A DNA stretch of 64,000 nt from Stichopus chloronotus (taxonomy: Eukaryota > Echinodermata > Holothuroidea > Aspidochirotida > Stichopodidae). Positions 51,101 to 59,213 of the stretch are shown here, one piece after another. How positions within the stretch are numbered: position 1 is the stretch's first letter; every line of letters starts with the position of its first letter. The notes below the pieces were generated by a model, which did no database searches, was not told the DNA's origin, and saw only the letters and a list, made by a program, of their open reading frames with translations. The position numbers and the translations under genes are program-made. The stretch is taken from positions 19,842,302 through 19,906,301 of the forward strand of contig CM037840.1 in NCBI GenBank assembly GCA_021234535.1, in the 5' to 3' direction.

Positions 51101-54100
51101 TGCTTAAAGGGAAATAGGGCGTTTGTTTCAGAGAAAACATCCATATTTTTTAAACCAATTGTTGTGGATGTAGAATGATAGATTATTCAAAATAAGGAAG
51201 GACAGAAGCCTCCTTTTCAAGAAATAAGCTCCTCACAGATAGAAATTCAGTTATTTGTTGTTCAACACTAATTTGTTCACCCAAACTTTTCAAAATTCAA
51301 ATGATGCATCTTCTTTTCCTCACCACATGCTTAATGTTTTGAGGAGATGAAGCTTTGGCAGATGTTTATTGATGAGACTGAATGGTTTAATAATGATTAC
51401 TGCTACTTTCTTTTGTATGTCTTGTTGGGGTATTCTAAATGCCCTATTTCCCTTTAATACATACCTGGGGTGAGTGCTATATTAGTATATATTGTGCAAA
51501 ACAACTTTGCTGTTTGGCTGTTTTTTTCTTGTTTGTTTTTGTTTTGGGTTTTGAAGGCTGACTAACAAAGATGAAGGACTACCAAATTGTTTGAAATGTT
51601 CACAACTAGGTAGTCCTTCTGACTTAGAAAAATTCCTTGAATACTTAAAAAAATTCCTCAAATTGTCACCCTGGTGAACCATGCTGAAATGGCTAAACAC
51701 TATCAAGGATGGACAGCAGCAGGAACTGATGATTACATTTAAGCTACACACCTCTGTAGAAAATAAATACTAATAAATTTAATAATACCGCAGAGATATT
51801 ACGGGAGTACAGGTAATCAATGGAAATAAAGAAACATTTTGAAGGGATAGGGAGGGGAAGAACGGAGGAAGAGATAAAGGCACAAAATAAATGTTCAGAT
51901 ATTGTACCCAGCAAACAGTTTTAATGATGTACCTGCTTCCCTGGGTTATGTCCAGATACTGTACCCAGCAACCAGTTATAATACCTGCTCCCCTTAATTT
52001 TCTTACAATTTTATCTTGACTCCTATCAATAAGCTATGGAATGGTGAAAAGATGTCGTGACTTAGATACTGTATGTCAGTGAATACAAAACTAGCAATAA
52101 TAACAGTAAATATTATCAGACAGTCATAAACCATAAGCCCCCCAACAAAAAACATAAGCCCCCCCAAAAAAAAATGAGAAAAGTTTACATGACCATGTAA
52201 CTGTGAAAAAAGGGCATTACAAAAGAGTCTTTGATTACAGTCTAAACAAGATTCTTGACATTTCAATCAACTTTATGAATTGATAATGTGTAATGCAAGA
52301 CTAAAAACTATTCACATTTCACAGACACTAGGGAAAAAAAGGAAGTGCCCCCTGCATATTCGATTGTCCGAAATAAACTTTGATCCTCGAACAGAAAAAG
52401 TAAAGACAAACCAAAGAAGACATTTTACAATAAAACTGAAGAATCTGAAAAATTAACTAATTTTGTATCCCACACAGCACATGTTACCCTTGAACAATAC
52501 ATTGCTCAAACCAAATGGGTCTATTTATTATTCTATTGTTAACACACAGTAAATGAAGGACAAAACCAACACCATTTTGATGGGAGGAGGGGGACTTTAC
52601 TCCAGAGGGTTACTTGTCCATCAGACTGTTTGGACAACCAAAATGAGTGAGTTTGGTCGTATAGGCTAGGTTGGGGGGAGTAACTGCAGAATACAACGTC
52701 CCTGTGAAACAGTAACCCTAAAAAATCTCAGAAGCGAACTGCACTGTGGTTCTCTCTTCATCATCAATCCAAGACGTTGTTGGCCATAGGCCACTTCGTC
52801 AGACTTTGCCAGACTTTGTCGAAGTTAGACTTAAATTCGTTCAAAGATGGTGCATTTACGACATACGCTGGTAACGAGTTCCAAACGCCAATATTACCCT
52901 GTGCAAAGAATCTCTGCCTAACATTCTTACTACAACAAAACGTTGAATTTTAGACTTGCGCTTCCAGTAGAAATCTTGTGCACAATCCTAAGCTTTCTAT
53001 GCTGGATGCATCTGCTATATCATTTGAATTTTGTTTTAAGTCCCATAGTTTAAATCATTAGTGGCGGCGCGGTCACATTTCTCATAGTCACCTACCTCTG
53101 AGCTTCCCATCTAGAATGGAGCAAAGCCGCAAGTTCCAGTGGTGGCCGAACAAGTATTTTGTTGAAAACAATGTAAGTCCACTGATTCTACAATCTGAGT
53201 GGAGGCGCAGTCCCAGTGGTAGCTAACAAGGAAGTGGCCATTTTGAGAATGACTCAACATGTGATTGGGATACATTTTTACTTGCGGTGACGACTGCATC
53301 TCTGGAGTCTTAATCTTGGAAAGACATTGTATTCTGGGAGCAATTATAGAATACCCTGCCACGCGAGAATTACCCTTGAAATTTAATGGCTACGTGGTCG
53401 AATCCCTTGGCGAATGCTTTTGAGAACAACTCATCATGAGCCCTACATGCTTGATCATTATCAAATTGAGTGAAAAAATTCTTAAGTCCAACCAATGTCC
53501 TCATAGTGGCTATGTTGGCTGCACGGTGACGGAAAAATATATTGCGCAGTTTTATTGTTACAAAAGGGAGTGAAAAAAATTCTAAGTTCAACCAATGATT
53601 TCGGAGTAGCTACACCTGCTCCGCCGGCTTGATCGTGGACTGTACTCTCCATACATAATTTTTCTAAGTCCAAACAGTTTGCCCGGAGTGGCTACACCGG
53701 CTCCTCCGTGCATTGCCCTTTTAACTTATTTTGAGAACAACACATCACTGACCATACTGAATGCTGCTGTTTAATAGTGTTGAGAATGCTTGCAAAATTT
53801 TTCTACTGTAAGTCCAAGAAATTTATCCGGAGTGGGTTTACCGGCTACGTCAGCTTCATCATGGACTGTACACTCTTTATATCGTAGTCATGAATGCCCC
53901 AAAATTTTGCGAAGTCTCAACGGTTTGTTCGGAGTGGCTACACCAGCTCCTCTGTGCATTGTCCCCGTAGTGGCTACGTCGGCTACTCCGTGAAGGAAAA
54001 CGGAAATGAGACGTGAGTCACACCCACTCGGTGTTCATTTCTGTCTTGTGCGCATTGTATATAAACACGTGAGTGCAACGCTGTAGCCAGCTACACCGTG

Positions 54101-54541
54101 GACTTATTTATTAGAGGGGTATTCTATAGCTGTACCGTATTCTGCAGTTGTACTTGTTGGGTCGACTGCAACTCCAAGGAAAAGAAGAACTTCAAAATTG
54201 CAGGGTATTCTAAAATTACTGGGAACAGCTAGCGTCACCATTGCTGGATTGGCTATGTTGACCTCGAACCCATTTTACACTTGAGTCCTACAGTAGTCAC
54301 AGTCCAAGTGATTAAGTTTGACAGTCAGTTCTTTGTTCAGTAGGCCTACGCCTAACGCAAATTCAAGACTGAGGCCAGTGGCAGTAACTAGGCCTAGGCT
54401 AGTCGTCGACTCCTGGTAACGTTAGTACTGTATCTAGTAAGTAATAGTAGTAACTTTGTACTGCGAACCTACCTGGTTAATGGAAAAAGTCTGGAGAACA
54501 ACACAGGCAAGGAATATAAACTGAGTTATCCTCAAGATCAT
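21067..54541 (-). CDS. NPC1: NPC intracellular cholesterol transporter 1, complete 20-exon gene
   Basis: Late endosome/lysosome membrane protein that takes cholesterol from NPC2 and exports it. Exons in transcript order: 54473-54541, 45325-46404, 44583-44792, 42947-43179, 37433-37533, 36890-37053, 34323-34451, 31160-31342, 29874-29985, 28262-28389, 27536-27673, 26853-26942, 25222-25412, 24513-24755, 24107-24168, 23256-23412, 22298-22529, 21830-21943, 21501-21663, 21067-21185. All phases agree, giving 1306 codons with stop (human 1278 aa). Order: signal peptide; Cys-rich N-terminal domain; Pro-rich linker; TM1; TM2; middle luminal domain; sterol-sensing domain (about 620-803, with [15 protein letters not shown]); TM8; Cys-rich luminal domain; TM9-13; a tail with [17 protein letters not shown] and [10 protein letters not shown] separate it from Patched. 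Two sterol-contact residues of the N-terminal domain look replaced. Confidence 0.98.
21501..21663 (-). CDS. NPC1: NPC1 exon 19: TM12-TM13
   Basis: Encodes [40 protein letters not shown] and [10 protein letters not shown]. These are the last two membrane spans. Confidence 0.98.
21830..21943 (-). CDS. NPC1: NPC1 exon 18
   Basis: Encodes [20 protein letters not shown], then [15 protein letters not shown]. This is one of the most conserved stretches of NPC1. Confidence 0.98.
22298..22529 (-). CDS. NPC1: NPC1 exon 17: TM9-TM11
   Basis: Encodes [40 protein letters not shown] and [16 protein letters not shown]. The resistance-nodulation-division-like membrane core is clear. Confidence 0.97.
23256..23412 (-). 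CDS. NPC1: NPC1 exon 16
   Basis: Encodes [20 protein letters not shown], a helix, and EFEVFPYS. It is the end of the third luminal domain, just before TM9. Confidence 0.96.
24107..24168 (-). CDS. NPC1: NPC1 exon 15
   Basis: Twenty codons, [20 protein letters not shown], matching the human [11 protein letters not shown] segment. The split codons at both ends fit the neighbours. Confidence 0.95.
24513..24755 (-). CDS. NPC1: NPC1 exon 14: Cys-rich luminal domain
   Basis: Encodes [38 protein letters not shown] and [18 protein letters not shown]. It contains the CCR and CxxC cysteines of the family and NxS/T sites. Confidence 0.97.
25222..25412 (-). CDS. NPC1: NPC1 exon 13: Cys-rich luminal domain
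   Basis: Encodes [32 protein letters not shown] and [17 protein letters not shown]. It ends in a split Tyr codon completed by exon 14. Confidence 0.97.
25413..26852. other. NPC1 intron 12
   Basis: A 1.4 kb AT-rich intron holding a two-copy tandem duplication near 26270-26470 and nothing else recognisable. Confidence 0.4.
26270..26475. repeat. tandem duplication, about 97-bp unit
   Basis: Two copies share GGCTAGGCTA, GACAGTTAAACATTATAA and ACACCAAAATCCACTGACTC, offset by 96-100 bp. A partial third GCTTACAGTAT follows. Confidence 0.8.
26853..26942 (-). CDS. NPC1: NPC1 exon 12: TM8
   Basis: Thirty codons: the span [16 protein letters not shown], then [23 protein letters not shown] is a family hallmark at the start of the third luminal domain. 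Confidence 0.97.
26943..27535. other. NPC1 intron 11
   Basis: AT-rich. A 150-codon plus-strand open frame (26818-27270) is antisense to exon 12 and has no family features. No other content seen. Confidence 0.4.
27536..27673 (-). CDS. NPC1: NPC1 exon 11: cytosolic loop
   Basis: Encodes [14 protein letters not shown], a variable loop, and [19 protein letters not shown] leading into TM8. It matches ENRLDIFCC of the human protein. Confidence 0.95.
28262..28389 (-). CDS. NPC1: NPC1 exon 10: sterol-sensing domain end
   Basis: Encodes [20 protein letters not shown] then [17 protein letters not shown] (TM7) and RQE. The donor is GAG|GTACAA. Confidence 0.97.
28390..29873. other. NPC1 intron 9 with repeats
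   Basis: Contains an intact MITE A copy (28711-28939). On both sides lie degenerate units of the dispersed minisatellite (28540-28700 and 28945-29170, with words such as TTGAGATATCCTGTTTA). A CA repeat follows near 29184-29211. The remainder to 29873 is unremarkable. Confidence 0.5.
28711..28939. mobile_element. MITE family A, intact 229-bp copy
   Basis: The ends CAGGGTTTCCACTGG and CCAGGGGAAACCCTG form inverted repeats. CTATT flanks both sides (28706-28710 and 28940-28944). It is colinear, in opposite orientation, with the interrupted copy at 6110-7588. Too short to encode a transposase. Confidence 0.88.
29874..29985 (-). CDS. NPC1: NPC1 exon 9: sterol-sensing domain
   Basis: Encodes [20 protein letters not shown] and FYL (TM6), following a charged cytosolic loop. 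The [11 protein letters not shown] motif is typical of the NPC1 and Patched families. Confidence 0.97.
29986..31159. other. NPC1 intron 8
   Basis: AT-rich intron with a T run near 30112-30128. I see no repeat family or gene. Confidence 0.4.
31160..31342 (-). CDS. NPC1: NPC1 exon 8: sterol-sensing domain core
   Basis: Encodes [36 protein letters not shown] and [15 protein letters not shown] (TM4-TM5). The Pro in VVPFLVL corresponds to the sterol-sensing Pro of human NPC1 (P691 by family knowledge). Confidence 0.98.
31646..31845. mobile_element. MITE family D, copy 1 (200 bp)
   Basis: Begins ACAATCTTGGACAAAAT and ends ATTTTGTCCAAGATTGT, with the inverted repeat continuing inward to TGGGACAC/GTGTCCCA (about 28 bp per side). 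It is nearly identical to the copy at 33415-33615, with about three differences. The flanking dinucleotide is CT on both sides. No coding capacity. Confidence 0.88.
31846..33414. other. NPC1 intron 7, between the two MITE D copies
   Basis: AT-rich, with a tRNA T-arm-like stretch near 32488-32540 and a G/T homopolymer patch near 32988-33026. No gene recognised. It could be the interior of a larger element bounded by the two 200-bp repeats, but no coding supports that. Confidence 0.4.
33415..33615. mobile_element. MITE family D, copy 2 (201 bp)
   Basis: Same inverted-repeat ends and orientation as copy 1, differing by an extra C, an A/G and a T/C change. The flanking dinucleotide is AG on both sides. 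It sits 1.57 kb from copy 1 in the same NPC1 intron. Confidence 0.88.
33840..34245. repeat. tandem array, about 147-bp unit
   Basis: Three units share CAGAATTTCATAAAATGG, GGGCCCACATGGGACCTTGG and TTCCTGAACACCC, at about 33851, 33998 and 34145. The same AGAATTTCATAAA flank precedes MITE D copy 1 at 31632, so a fourth, separated unit exists there. Confidence 0.8.
34323..34451 (-). CDS. NPC1: NPC1 exon 7: TM3
   Basis: Encodes [20 protein letters not shown] and the membrane span [14 protein letters not shown]. It leads into the sterol-sensing domain. Confidence 0.97.
34452..36889. other. NPC1 intron 6
   Basis: A 2.4 kb AT-rich intron. Its exon-6-proximal end has repeated ATGCATGAGTAT words (36736-36850). 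No gene or named element seen. Confidence 0.4.
36890..37053 (-). CDS. NPC1: NPC1 exon 6
   Basis: Encodes [25 protein letters not shown] and [13 protein letters not shown], the end of the middle luminal domain. The frame joins exon 5 through a split Asp codon. Confidence 0.97.
37433..37533 (-). CDS. NPC1: NPC1 exon 5
   Basis: Encodes [15 protein letters not shown], then [17 protein letters not shown], a highly conserved NPC1 stretch. Cys spacing to exon 4 equals the human spacing (16 residues between cysteines), so no exon is missing in the 5.4 kb intron. Confidence 0.97.
37534..39011. other. NPC1 intron 4, first part (by coordinate)
   Basis: Degenerate dispersed-minisatellite units lie at 38270-38610 (TTGAGATATC, and TGACCTTTGACCT at 38336-38348). 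A CA repeat follows at about 38616-38642, then a C-rich patch near 38754-38777. No gene recognised. Confidence 0.5.
39012..39313 (+). mobile_element. tRNA-derived SINE (tRNA-Thr-like head)
   Basis: The head carries a perfect A box TAGCCTAGTGG (39017-39027), an anticodon-loop-like CTCGTAA (anticodon CGT, Thr) and a B-box-like AGTTCGTATTC (39061-39071). The body contains CTCTCCACCCAGGTGCTAAT and AAAGAGCATTGTG. The tail is TTA-rich, ending ATTATTAGTATTAATG. It is antisense to NPC1. Point changes in the B box suggest an old copy. Confidence 0.82.
39314..41263. other. NPC1 intron 4, middle part
   Basis: No gene recognised. An exon-like 62-nt segment at about 40412-40473 on the minus strand does not fit the NPC1 frame. 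The last few hundred bases end in a hAT-type terminus at 41264. Confidence 0.4.
41180..41264. mobile_element. hAT-type transposon terminus
   Basis: On the minus strand this begins CAGGGGTGGCCAACCTGCGG, the classic start of many hAT and Charlie-like elements. I could not find the matching other end, so this is probably a truncated or decayed copy. Confidence 0.55.
41265..42946. other. NPC1 intron 4, last part
   Basis: AT-rich intron with the G22 run. No exon, RNA gene or other repeat identified. Confidence 0.4.
42316..42337 (+). repeat. uninterrupted run of 22 G
   Basis: Read directly. It lies in NPC1 intron 4. On the transcribed NPC1 RNA it would be C22; the opposite strand could fold as a quadruplex. 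Confidence 0.9.
42947..43179 (-). CDS. NPC1: NPC1 exon 4: middle luminal domain
   Basis: Encodes [32 protein letters not shown] and VLNYFQND, then the [12 protein letters not shown] loop. The domain docks NPC2 in the human protein. The exon ends with two bases of a Ser codon. Confidence 0.97.
43180..44582. other. NPC1 intron 3
   Basis: A 1.4 kb AT-rich intron. I see nothing in it beyond poly-T near 43858. Confidence 0.4.
44583..44792 (-). CDS. NPC1: NPC1 exon 3: start of middle luminal domain
   Basis: Encodes [33 protein letters not shown] and ILHQ, clear NPC1 signatures. Two acceptors 10 nt apart are possible; only the upstream one (exon starting GTCATTACAG) keeps the frame with exon 2. 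Confidence 0.97.
45000..45140. mobile_element. relic of TTAA MITE
   Basis: Diverged sequence colinear with the 3' half of the element at 51108: TCACCCGAACTTTC, GTTTTGAGAAGA and an exact TTTATTGATGAGACTGAATG. The ends are lost. Confidence 0.7.
45325..46404 (-). CDS. NPC1: NPC1 exon 2: N-terminal domain, Pro linker, TM1-TM2
   Basis: One 360-codon exon. It carries the cysteine pattern of the cholesterol-binding domain ([34 protein letters not shown]), [12 protein letters not shown] and [14 protein letters not shown]. The linker [12 protein letters not shown] follows, then TM1 ([20 protein letters not shown]) and TM2 ([20 protein letters not shown]). Several NxS/T sites are visible. The residue before the third Cys is Pro, and the fourth residue after CC's second Cys is Gly; human NPC1 has Asn41 and Gln79 there. 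Confidence 0.98.
46405..47740. other. NPC1 intron 1, TACAGTA-rich part
   Basis: Dense in the words TACAGTA and TACTGTA and in loosely spaced ACAGTACACTCA or CATACAGTATGCTCA units around 46590-46980. There is no strict period and no gene. Confidence 0.5.
47745..47890. mobile_element. MITE-like segment with ATCGAT cluster
   Basis: Four ATCGAT sites in 105 bp (47773, 47815, 47863, 47872). The ends GTAGTAGCCAGTATATTATC and, reversed, GCAGTAGTGGTATATCG look like imperfect inverted repeats. Exact boundaries and target duplication are unclear. Confidence 0.4.
47891..51103. other. NPC1 intron 1, middle part
   Basis: AT-rich with further TACTGTACAGTA-type words to about 48760. No exon, RNA gene or classified repeat identified. 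Confidence 0.4.
51108..51453. mobile_element. TTAA-type MITE, intact 346-bp copy
   Basis: TTAA at 51104-51107 and 51454-51457 flanks inverted repeats AGGGAAATAGGGCGTTT and AAATGCCCTATTTCCCT. The TTAA duplication is characteristic of piggyBac and Kolobok transposases; which one cannot be told from the ends alone. Further copies lie at 3031-3380 and about 45000-45140. Confidence 0.88.
51458..52763. other. NPC1 intron 1 segment
   Basis: AT-rich with a near-duplicate pair GTACCCAGCAA(A/C)CAGTT at 51906 and 51961. No gene or element recognised. Confidence 0.35.
52764..52935 (-). mobile_element. non-LTR retrotransposon 3' relic (end of RT ORF)
   Basis: The minus strand reads [15 protein letters not shown] then [27 protein letters not shown] and a TGA stop at 52764-52766. 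RQRFFxQ, VWNSLPxxVV and the FKxxxDxxW tail mark the extreme C-terminus of LINE reverse-transcriptase proteins. An in-frame TAA lies just upstream (near 52960), so it is dead and 5'-truncated. Confidence 0.82.
53470..54000. repeat. GC-rich degenerate array near NPC1 exon 1
   Basis: About five units, 80-136 bp apart. Each has AATTTTTCTAAGTCCAA, a spacer, and CGGAGTGGCTACACCGGCTC then CTCCGTGCATTG. Cores lie at about 53504, 53612, 53686, 53828 and 53931, with a further partial at 53975. Looser AGTGG(C/T)GGC relatives occur from 53050. It lies 0.5-1.1 kb into intron 1. Confidence 0.78.
54473..54541 (-). CDS. NPC1: NPC1 exon 1: signal peptide
   Basis: Twenty-three codons starting ATG. The hydrophobic core FIFLACVVL is followed by QTFSINQ, and the exon joins in frame to [13 protein letters not shown] of exon 2. 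The donor is CAG|GTAGGT. An 8 kb intron separates it from exon 2; the assignment rests on signal-peptide character, frame and position. Confidence 0.85.
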
Positions 54542-54671
54542 TTTGCTGGATGTCTTCGTCTCTGCTTACGAATAAAATTTCTCTGCGAGATCTCTGAATA
54601 ATGTAATGAAAATCGAAATGAGCGTGTCTGGGATGGTATAGAAGGCTAAGTAGTAAGTACACTACACTGTA

Positions 54672-54684
54672 CAGTGTATATATA
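54672..54684 (-). promoter_or_regulatory. candidate TATA box of NPC1
   Basis: The minus strand reads GTATATATACAC about 135 bp upstream of the NPC1 ATG, placing a start roughly 30 bp further on with a 5' UTR near 100 nt. AT-rich words like this occur by chance here, so the call is tentative. Confidence 0.3.
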
Positions 54685-57600
54685 CGCACGGCTTACGTGT
54701 GTAACTACGCCTAGCAATTTGTCAGGTCGCCTGTATCATGCGACTGGTCACATTGAAGTAGTTTGAAGGCGTGTTGCTCTGAGTACAGTCTTAGTGCAGT
54801 GCATATGTAGGCGTAGTACACCGGCGTGACCGTAACTTGGTACGTGAATGTGTCATCGATAATGAATATTCATAAAGATCAGCTGATCTTTTGATCTTGT
54901 TTGTCGTAACGACAACAGATATCCGGACATTACGACGGAGTCTCGACGAAAGATTCTACTTGGAAGTTGGAATGTATTTGTGGTTCAGAAAAAAAAAAGA
55001 CAAACCTGTATAAGTACATTCTGTGAAAATCCAGTCACAAGGCATGTAGGAGTCGTAATTGCTTCGTCCGTGTGTGATTGTGAAAGACATTTTCGACTTA
55101 TTTTTCCGGTGAGTCCACTGGCGGAAGTTAGGTGGTATAAATTATCATGGGGATGATCCCCTCCGTCTCCTTTGGAAACTTTTTAAGCCCCTCAAAGCAT
55201 CGTAATCTTATGTAGCTTTCGCCTTCCTTTTGCGCTTAAACTTGTGATGTTACTAGTTATGCCCTCAGAAGTGAATCCGTACGACAGTTGGACTGTGATG
55301 CAACTTGGACGGAACCATATAGTAACCATAAAAGTTATTCATGTGTTTATGAGCGTCTATTTTATTACGTAATAGTGCAAGCATAGATCATAGTTGGTGG
55401 ATGCTTCTCTATCTAGTAACGGGAGTGCGGAACTTGGGCCACTACAAACTTGTTGGCAGGGTGTAAATTTTGCCAGATTCAGGCAAGTACAGCATGCCAT
55501 GATTCGAAACTTAACCAAATAAAGTACACCGGTAGTGAATCAAATTCAAAAGAATAACTGAAATTTACCTGTGTTAATTGTAAGAAAAAAGAAACGCATT
55601 CCAGATAACTTTACAACACGGCTTCCATATAGGTTAAAAGAATAGTTCAGCCACGAAGTTTAGTTTTGATATGTTGAAGAGTAACGAAATCTAACCATTA
55701 CAGTGAATCTTCCACCCAATTTGCATGTGTGGTTTCGAGATATGAGCAGTTGCAACATTTGTTACCGAAAGTTGACTTGAAGCAAGCAGGAGTGATAAAG
55801 CATTTTATGTTCTTCTTTAAAACTTACACCAAATTTATACTTCAATATCTATAGTGCTATCATGATGTGAATGTATGAAGGCTGTGAGAGCGACCCTTCC
55901 CATACCCCCTCCCTATATCCACTCCATATGTCATACAATTCATAGTCCGGAAGCTCAGCCTAGCAATACTTTTCTCCAGATTAAACTTTTAGTTACAAGA
56001 ACCGCATGAACCTGTAGAAGGCAGACGTACTGTTTAATTGTCATAAGAAGCCCACGCAAGTGCAGCAAGCGTAGCGCCTCATGTGGTTGCCGCCTCTAGT
56101 GATACGCTGAAGGAAAAATTCGTTCGCTACGCGGGATGATGCAAACGTGGTCCAGCCAGTGTAAAGGGTGAGCTAGCTTGGGGTAAGGCTCAGCCTCTAA
56201 TCGCTCCAGTAAGTTATCATAATCTCCAGGGACGCCGATATCAGTGTCAGCGCCCCCTGCTGATTTACATTGAAATCTGTTGATTCGTGATGCTTGCCAT
56301 CTGTCATCACAGCGTGGTATCACGGAATCCGAGAATTGCTCTGGTTTGGGAAAAAGATGTGCTTGATATGTTTGTTCTGTCTTTCACAGGACCGTAGTTA
56401 CGGTCACATCTCTAGGGAGTGGGTGGGATGTGGAGGTGCCAAACTTCGACTGCCTGGATTTTTGTTCCAACTGAGTGGTGACGCAATCGCCTTATCAGAC
56501 AGGGGAATACCTTTTCAGGAGGGATCAATATCAAAATCAATGTATGGAAAATAGTAACACATATCAGATGATCTGAGGCGAGGAAGTACCCTCTTCAATT
56601 TTCTCTTTGAATACTTTCGTTGATATTTAGGGCAGAACACATAGTCGTACGGCGGCCTTGAAATTCGCAAGACAGAGATTTGGTTTTACTTATTAGCAGA
56701 ATTGCTACCTAAGCGGAGCGCCACATGGGTTTGGGCCTAGTGTATCGTGAAAAATTGGGATTTGATACTCCCCATACAGCCGGAAACAGCACTTCCCGGG
56801 TTTATCAGAGATGCATGAAACCAGCTTCAAAACAGGGACATTATGTCTGAAAAAAAAAAACGATCTATGAAAAATGGCAATTTCCACCGAAAAGGCTTAC
56901 GACGAGTGGTTTATAATTCTCAGCAAATTTCGAAAAAAAAACCCTTTTGTCGGCCTAAGACAGAAGGTAAATCTGATTAGAACGTAAACATAAATTACCT
57001 GGGTACCTCACAGGGTCTAACGGTTCGGGGGGGGGGGGGGATAACACATTGACTTTACGTCATTGATATAGTTTAAGACAACTATCCATGCTTTTCACCA
57101 TCGGTGGCCTCTGGCTGAAGGTGTATACATTTTAAGCGCACCGCACGGAAGGGGCTCTCTAAGCACGGGAGCGTCACTTTGGTTGTCGCGGGGCTTATGG
57201 TGAAATTTATGGCATTACAGACAGCCCAGATGGCAGGAAACGGCGCTTCCCGAGTGTTGTGGGTTGCATGTAGGCCTATCCAGTCTTGGAATAAGAATCT
57301 GAAATTTCTGAAAATTTCTGAAAATTCTCAGTTAATGATATAGCCATCATTCTGTTGAAAAAATGGTAACAATGTGGATTGCTCTCATCTAGAATATTTA
57401 TGCTATCGTTATTTCCAGAAAAGTTACTCTAACAGTTTTTACTGTCTAACGATTTTATTTTTTTTTTGAGAAATTTTCACCTGCCAGGTGACTTTAGTCA
57501 AAATTTGATGCAACATTTTGCATCTGTTCTCGTCACTTGTTTTCACCCAGAAAATATAGTTCCGGGAATGATATTTCAACAATTTTTACCGTCTGATTAC

Positions 57601-59209
57601 AGTTATAACTTTTGTAAATGATAGCCACCTTGTTAACAGAATAATGTCATACTCTATATGGTACGTGTAATGAGGGGGCTTTTCCAATGCGGCGGTGGCA
57701 TTAACTGTTGTAGGGCCAATCAATCCATTGTATACAAAAGAAGATTGGCCAATCACAATGATACCTTCAATAAAGAACATTTTTGTGTTAATCTCACAGC
57801 ACAAAGCATCCTATTGAATGTACCATGCAGAAAGTAATAATCACATATAACAGCATTTTGAGCCACCGCCACTCTCTTCGGTGGTTAATCTTGTTCAAGA
57901 GTCTAGCTGCATCCAGTTAAGAGTATACCAGCGTGCGCCTCTTTCTTTTTTATTTTTTTTATTTAGAATGTAGAATAACGCTCCATGGTTTAGAACTAGA
58001 AGCAGTTCTCTCGAGCTCAAATAGCTAACCAGAAGGGTATCACGAAATATACTTTTATAAAGGGAACAATGAAAGGAACGGACGAAGGCCAACAAATAGT
58101 CTTGACCAAAACTATTCGGTCACTGGTCCGGAAGCACTCGGCCTCTTTCGCTCTATATTGGGCCACAACAATTCCGGTTACAACAGCATTCCTTAAAAGT
58201 TATGCAATCACGGCCGTATAGTTATAGGTAGTCATATTCCTGTCTCTTGATGGGATCCATATATGCAAGGGATGATATATTGTGAGCTAATTGATTAGCA
58301 GTTTGTACAAATCAATGCTGAAGCGGTTAACAGTCAACCCATTTCGATGAGAGGATGTTCACACAGTAAATAACTTGAAAACTTATTTAAATAAGTTGAA
58401 AAATGCAGCCAGTCAAGAAATGAATTATTATATCCCCCTATGTTAATTATCTTTATAATAATGTGGTCTTATTTGTGTCGTTGAATTGCTTAATTTTACA
58501 ACATTAGGCCTACATCTTGCAAATTCAGTATTGCTATCATCATGAAAAACACTATTGGAGAAATGAGATGAGAATTGCAAGATTTTGATAATTTTTCAGT
58601 AGTGACGACTGTTTAGTCCCTTTAACTTACTCAAATATGTGTCATAAGGAAAGTTGTGACTTTGATTTCAAACGATTCGAGCGAAAACTTTGTAGGGAGG
58701 ACCAGAGAAAATATCTATTCAGCACTATTTTTTGAAATTGTGTAGCAACTTGCTAGCGAAACATAGGGCTATTTCGTCCGTTGATGTGCTTTACGTCAGT
58801 ATCAGTACCAATGCCGTAGTGTCCTTAAGAAATATTTGTGTAAAACTGAATAGGCAGGACCTACTCACATATGTCAGATGATATGAATCGCATGATGTTT
58901 GTGACAACACATCATGTTATCCAATCATATCGCAGTGTAAAGGACTACGCAATTACTTAAATCGTATTTCACCTCTTTATTATTAGTCTAGGTAAGTTTG
59001 CTGGTTGACTGAAAACCGTATAAAACAAAATCTTTGATAGCACAAGTTCTTGTGTTTTGTGACTGCCCGATTCAATCGTGTGGGAAACACCTTTCCTTTT
59101 TGGCCGCAGATGTAAATATATTACCGGCGCTATGCAACAACGAGAAGAACGTACAAACTATGATTGAGATAGGCGCTATAGCTAACAGTAAGAAGTCCTT
59201 CTTTTAGGA
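54685..59209. other. intergenic spacer upstream of NPC1
   Basis: No gene recognised on either strand. It contains a palindrome GATCAGCTGATC near 54877, a G run near 57027-57040, and two related stretches GGAAAC(A/G)(G)C(A/G)CTTCCCG(G/A)G near 56779 and 57238. An acceptor-like CTTTCACAG followed by an open frame lies at 56382-56554; it has no known family match. Confidence 0.45.
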
Positions 59210-59213
59210 TCAA

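Noticed and set aside
54066..54071. CACGTG next to TATATAA as a lysosomal-gene (TFEB-type) site for NPC1
   Set aside because: Only the 6-bp core matches, it lies about 470 bp downstream of the ATG inside intron 1, and one E-box is expected by chance.
56382..56554. Possible exon after CTTTCACAG with 50-odd open codons
   Set aside because: No domain match, no partner exon in frame, and only one supporting splice signal.
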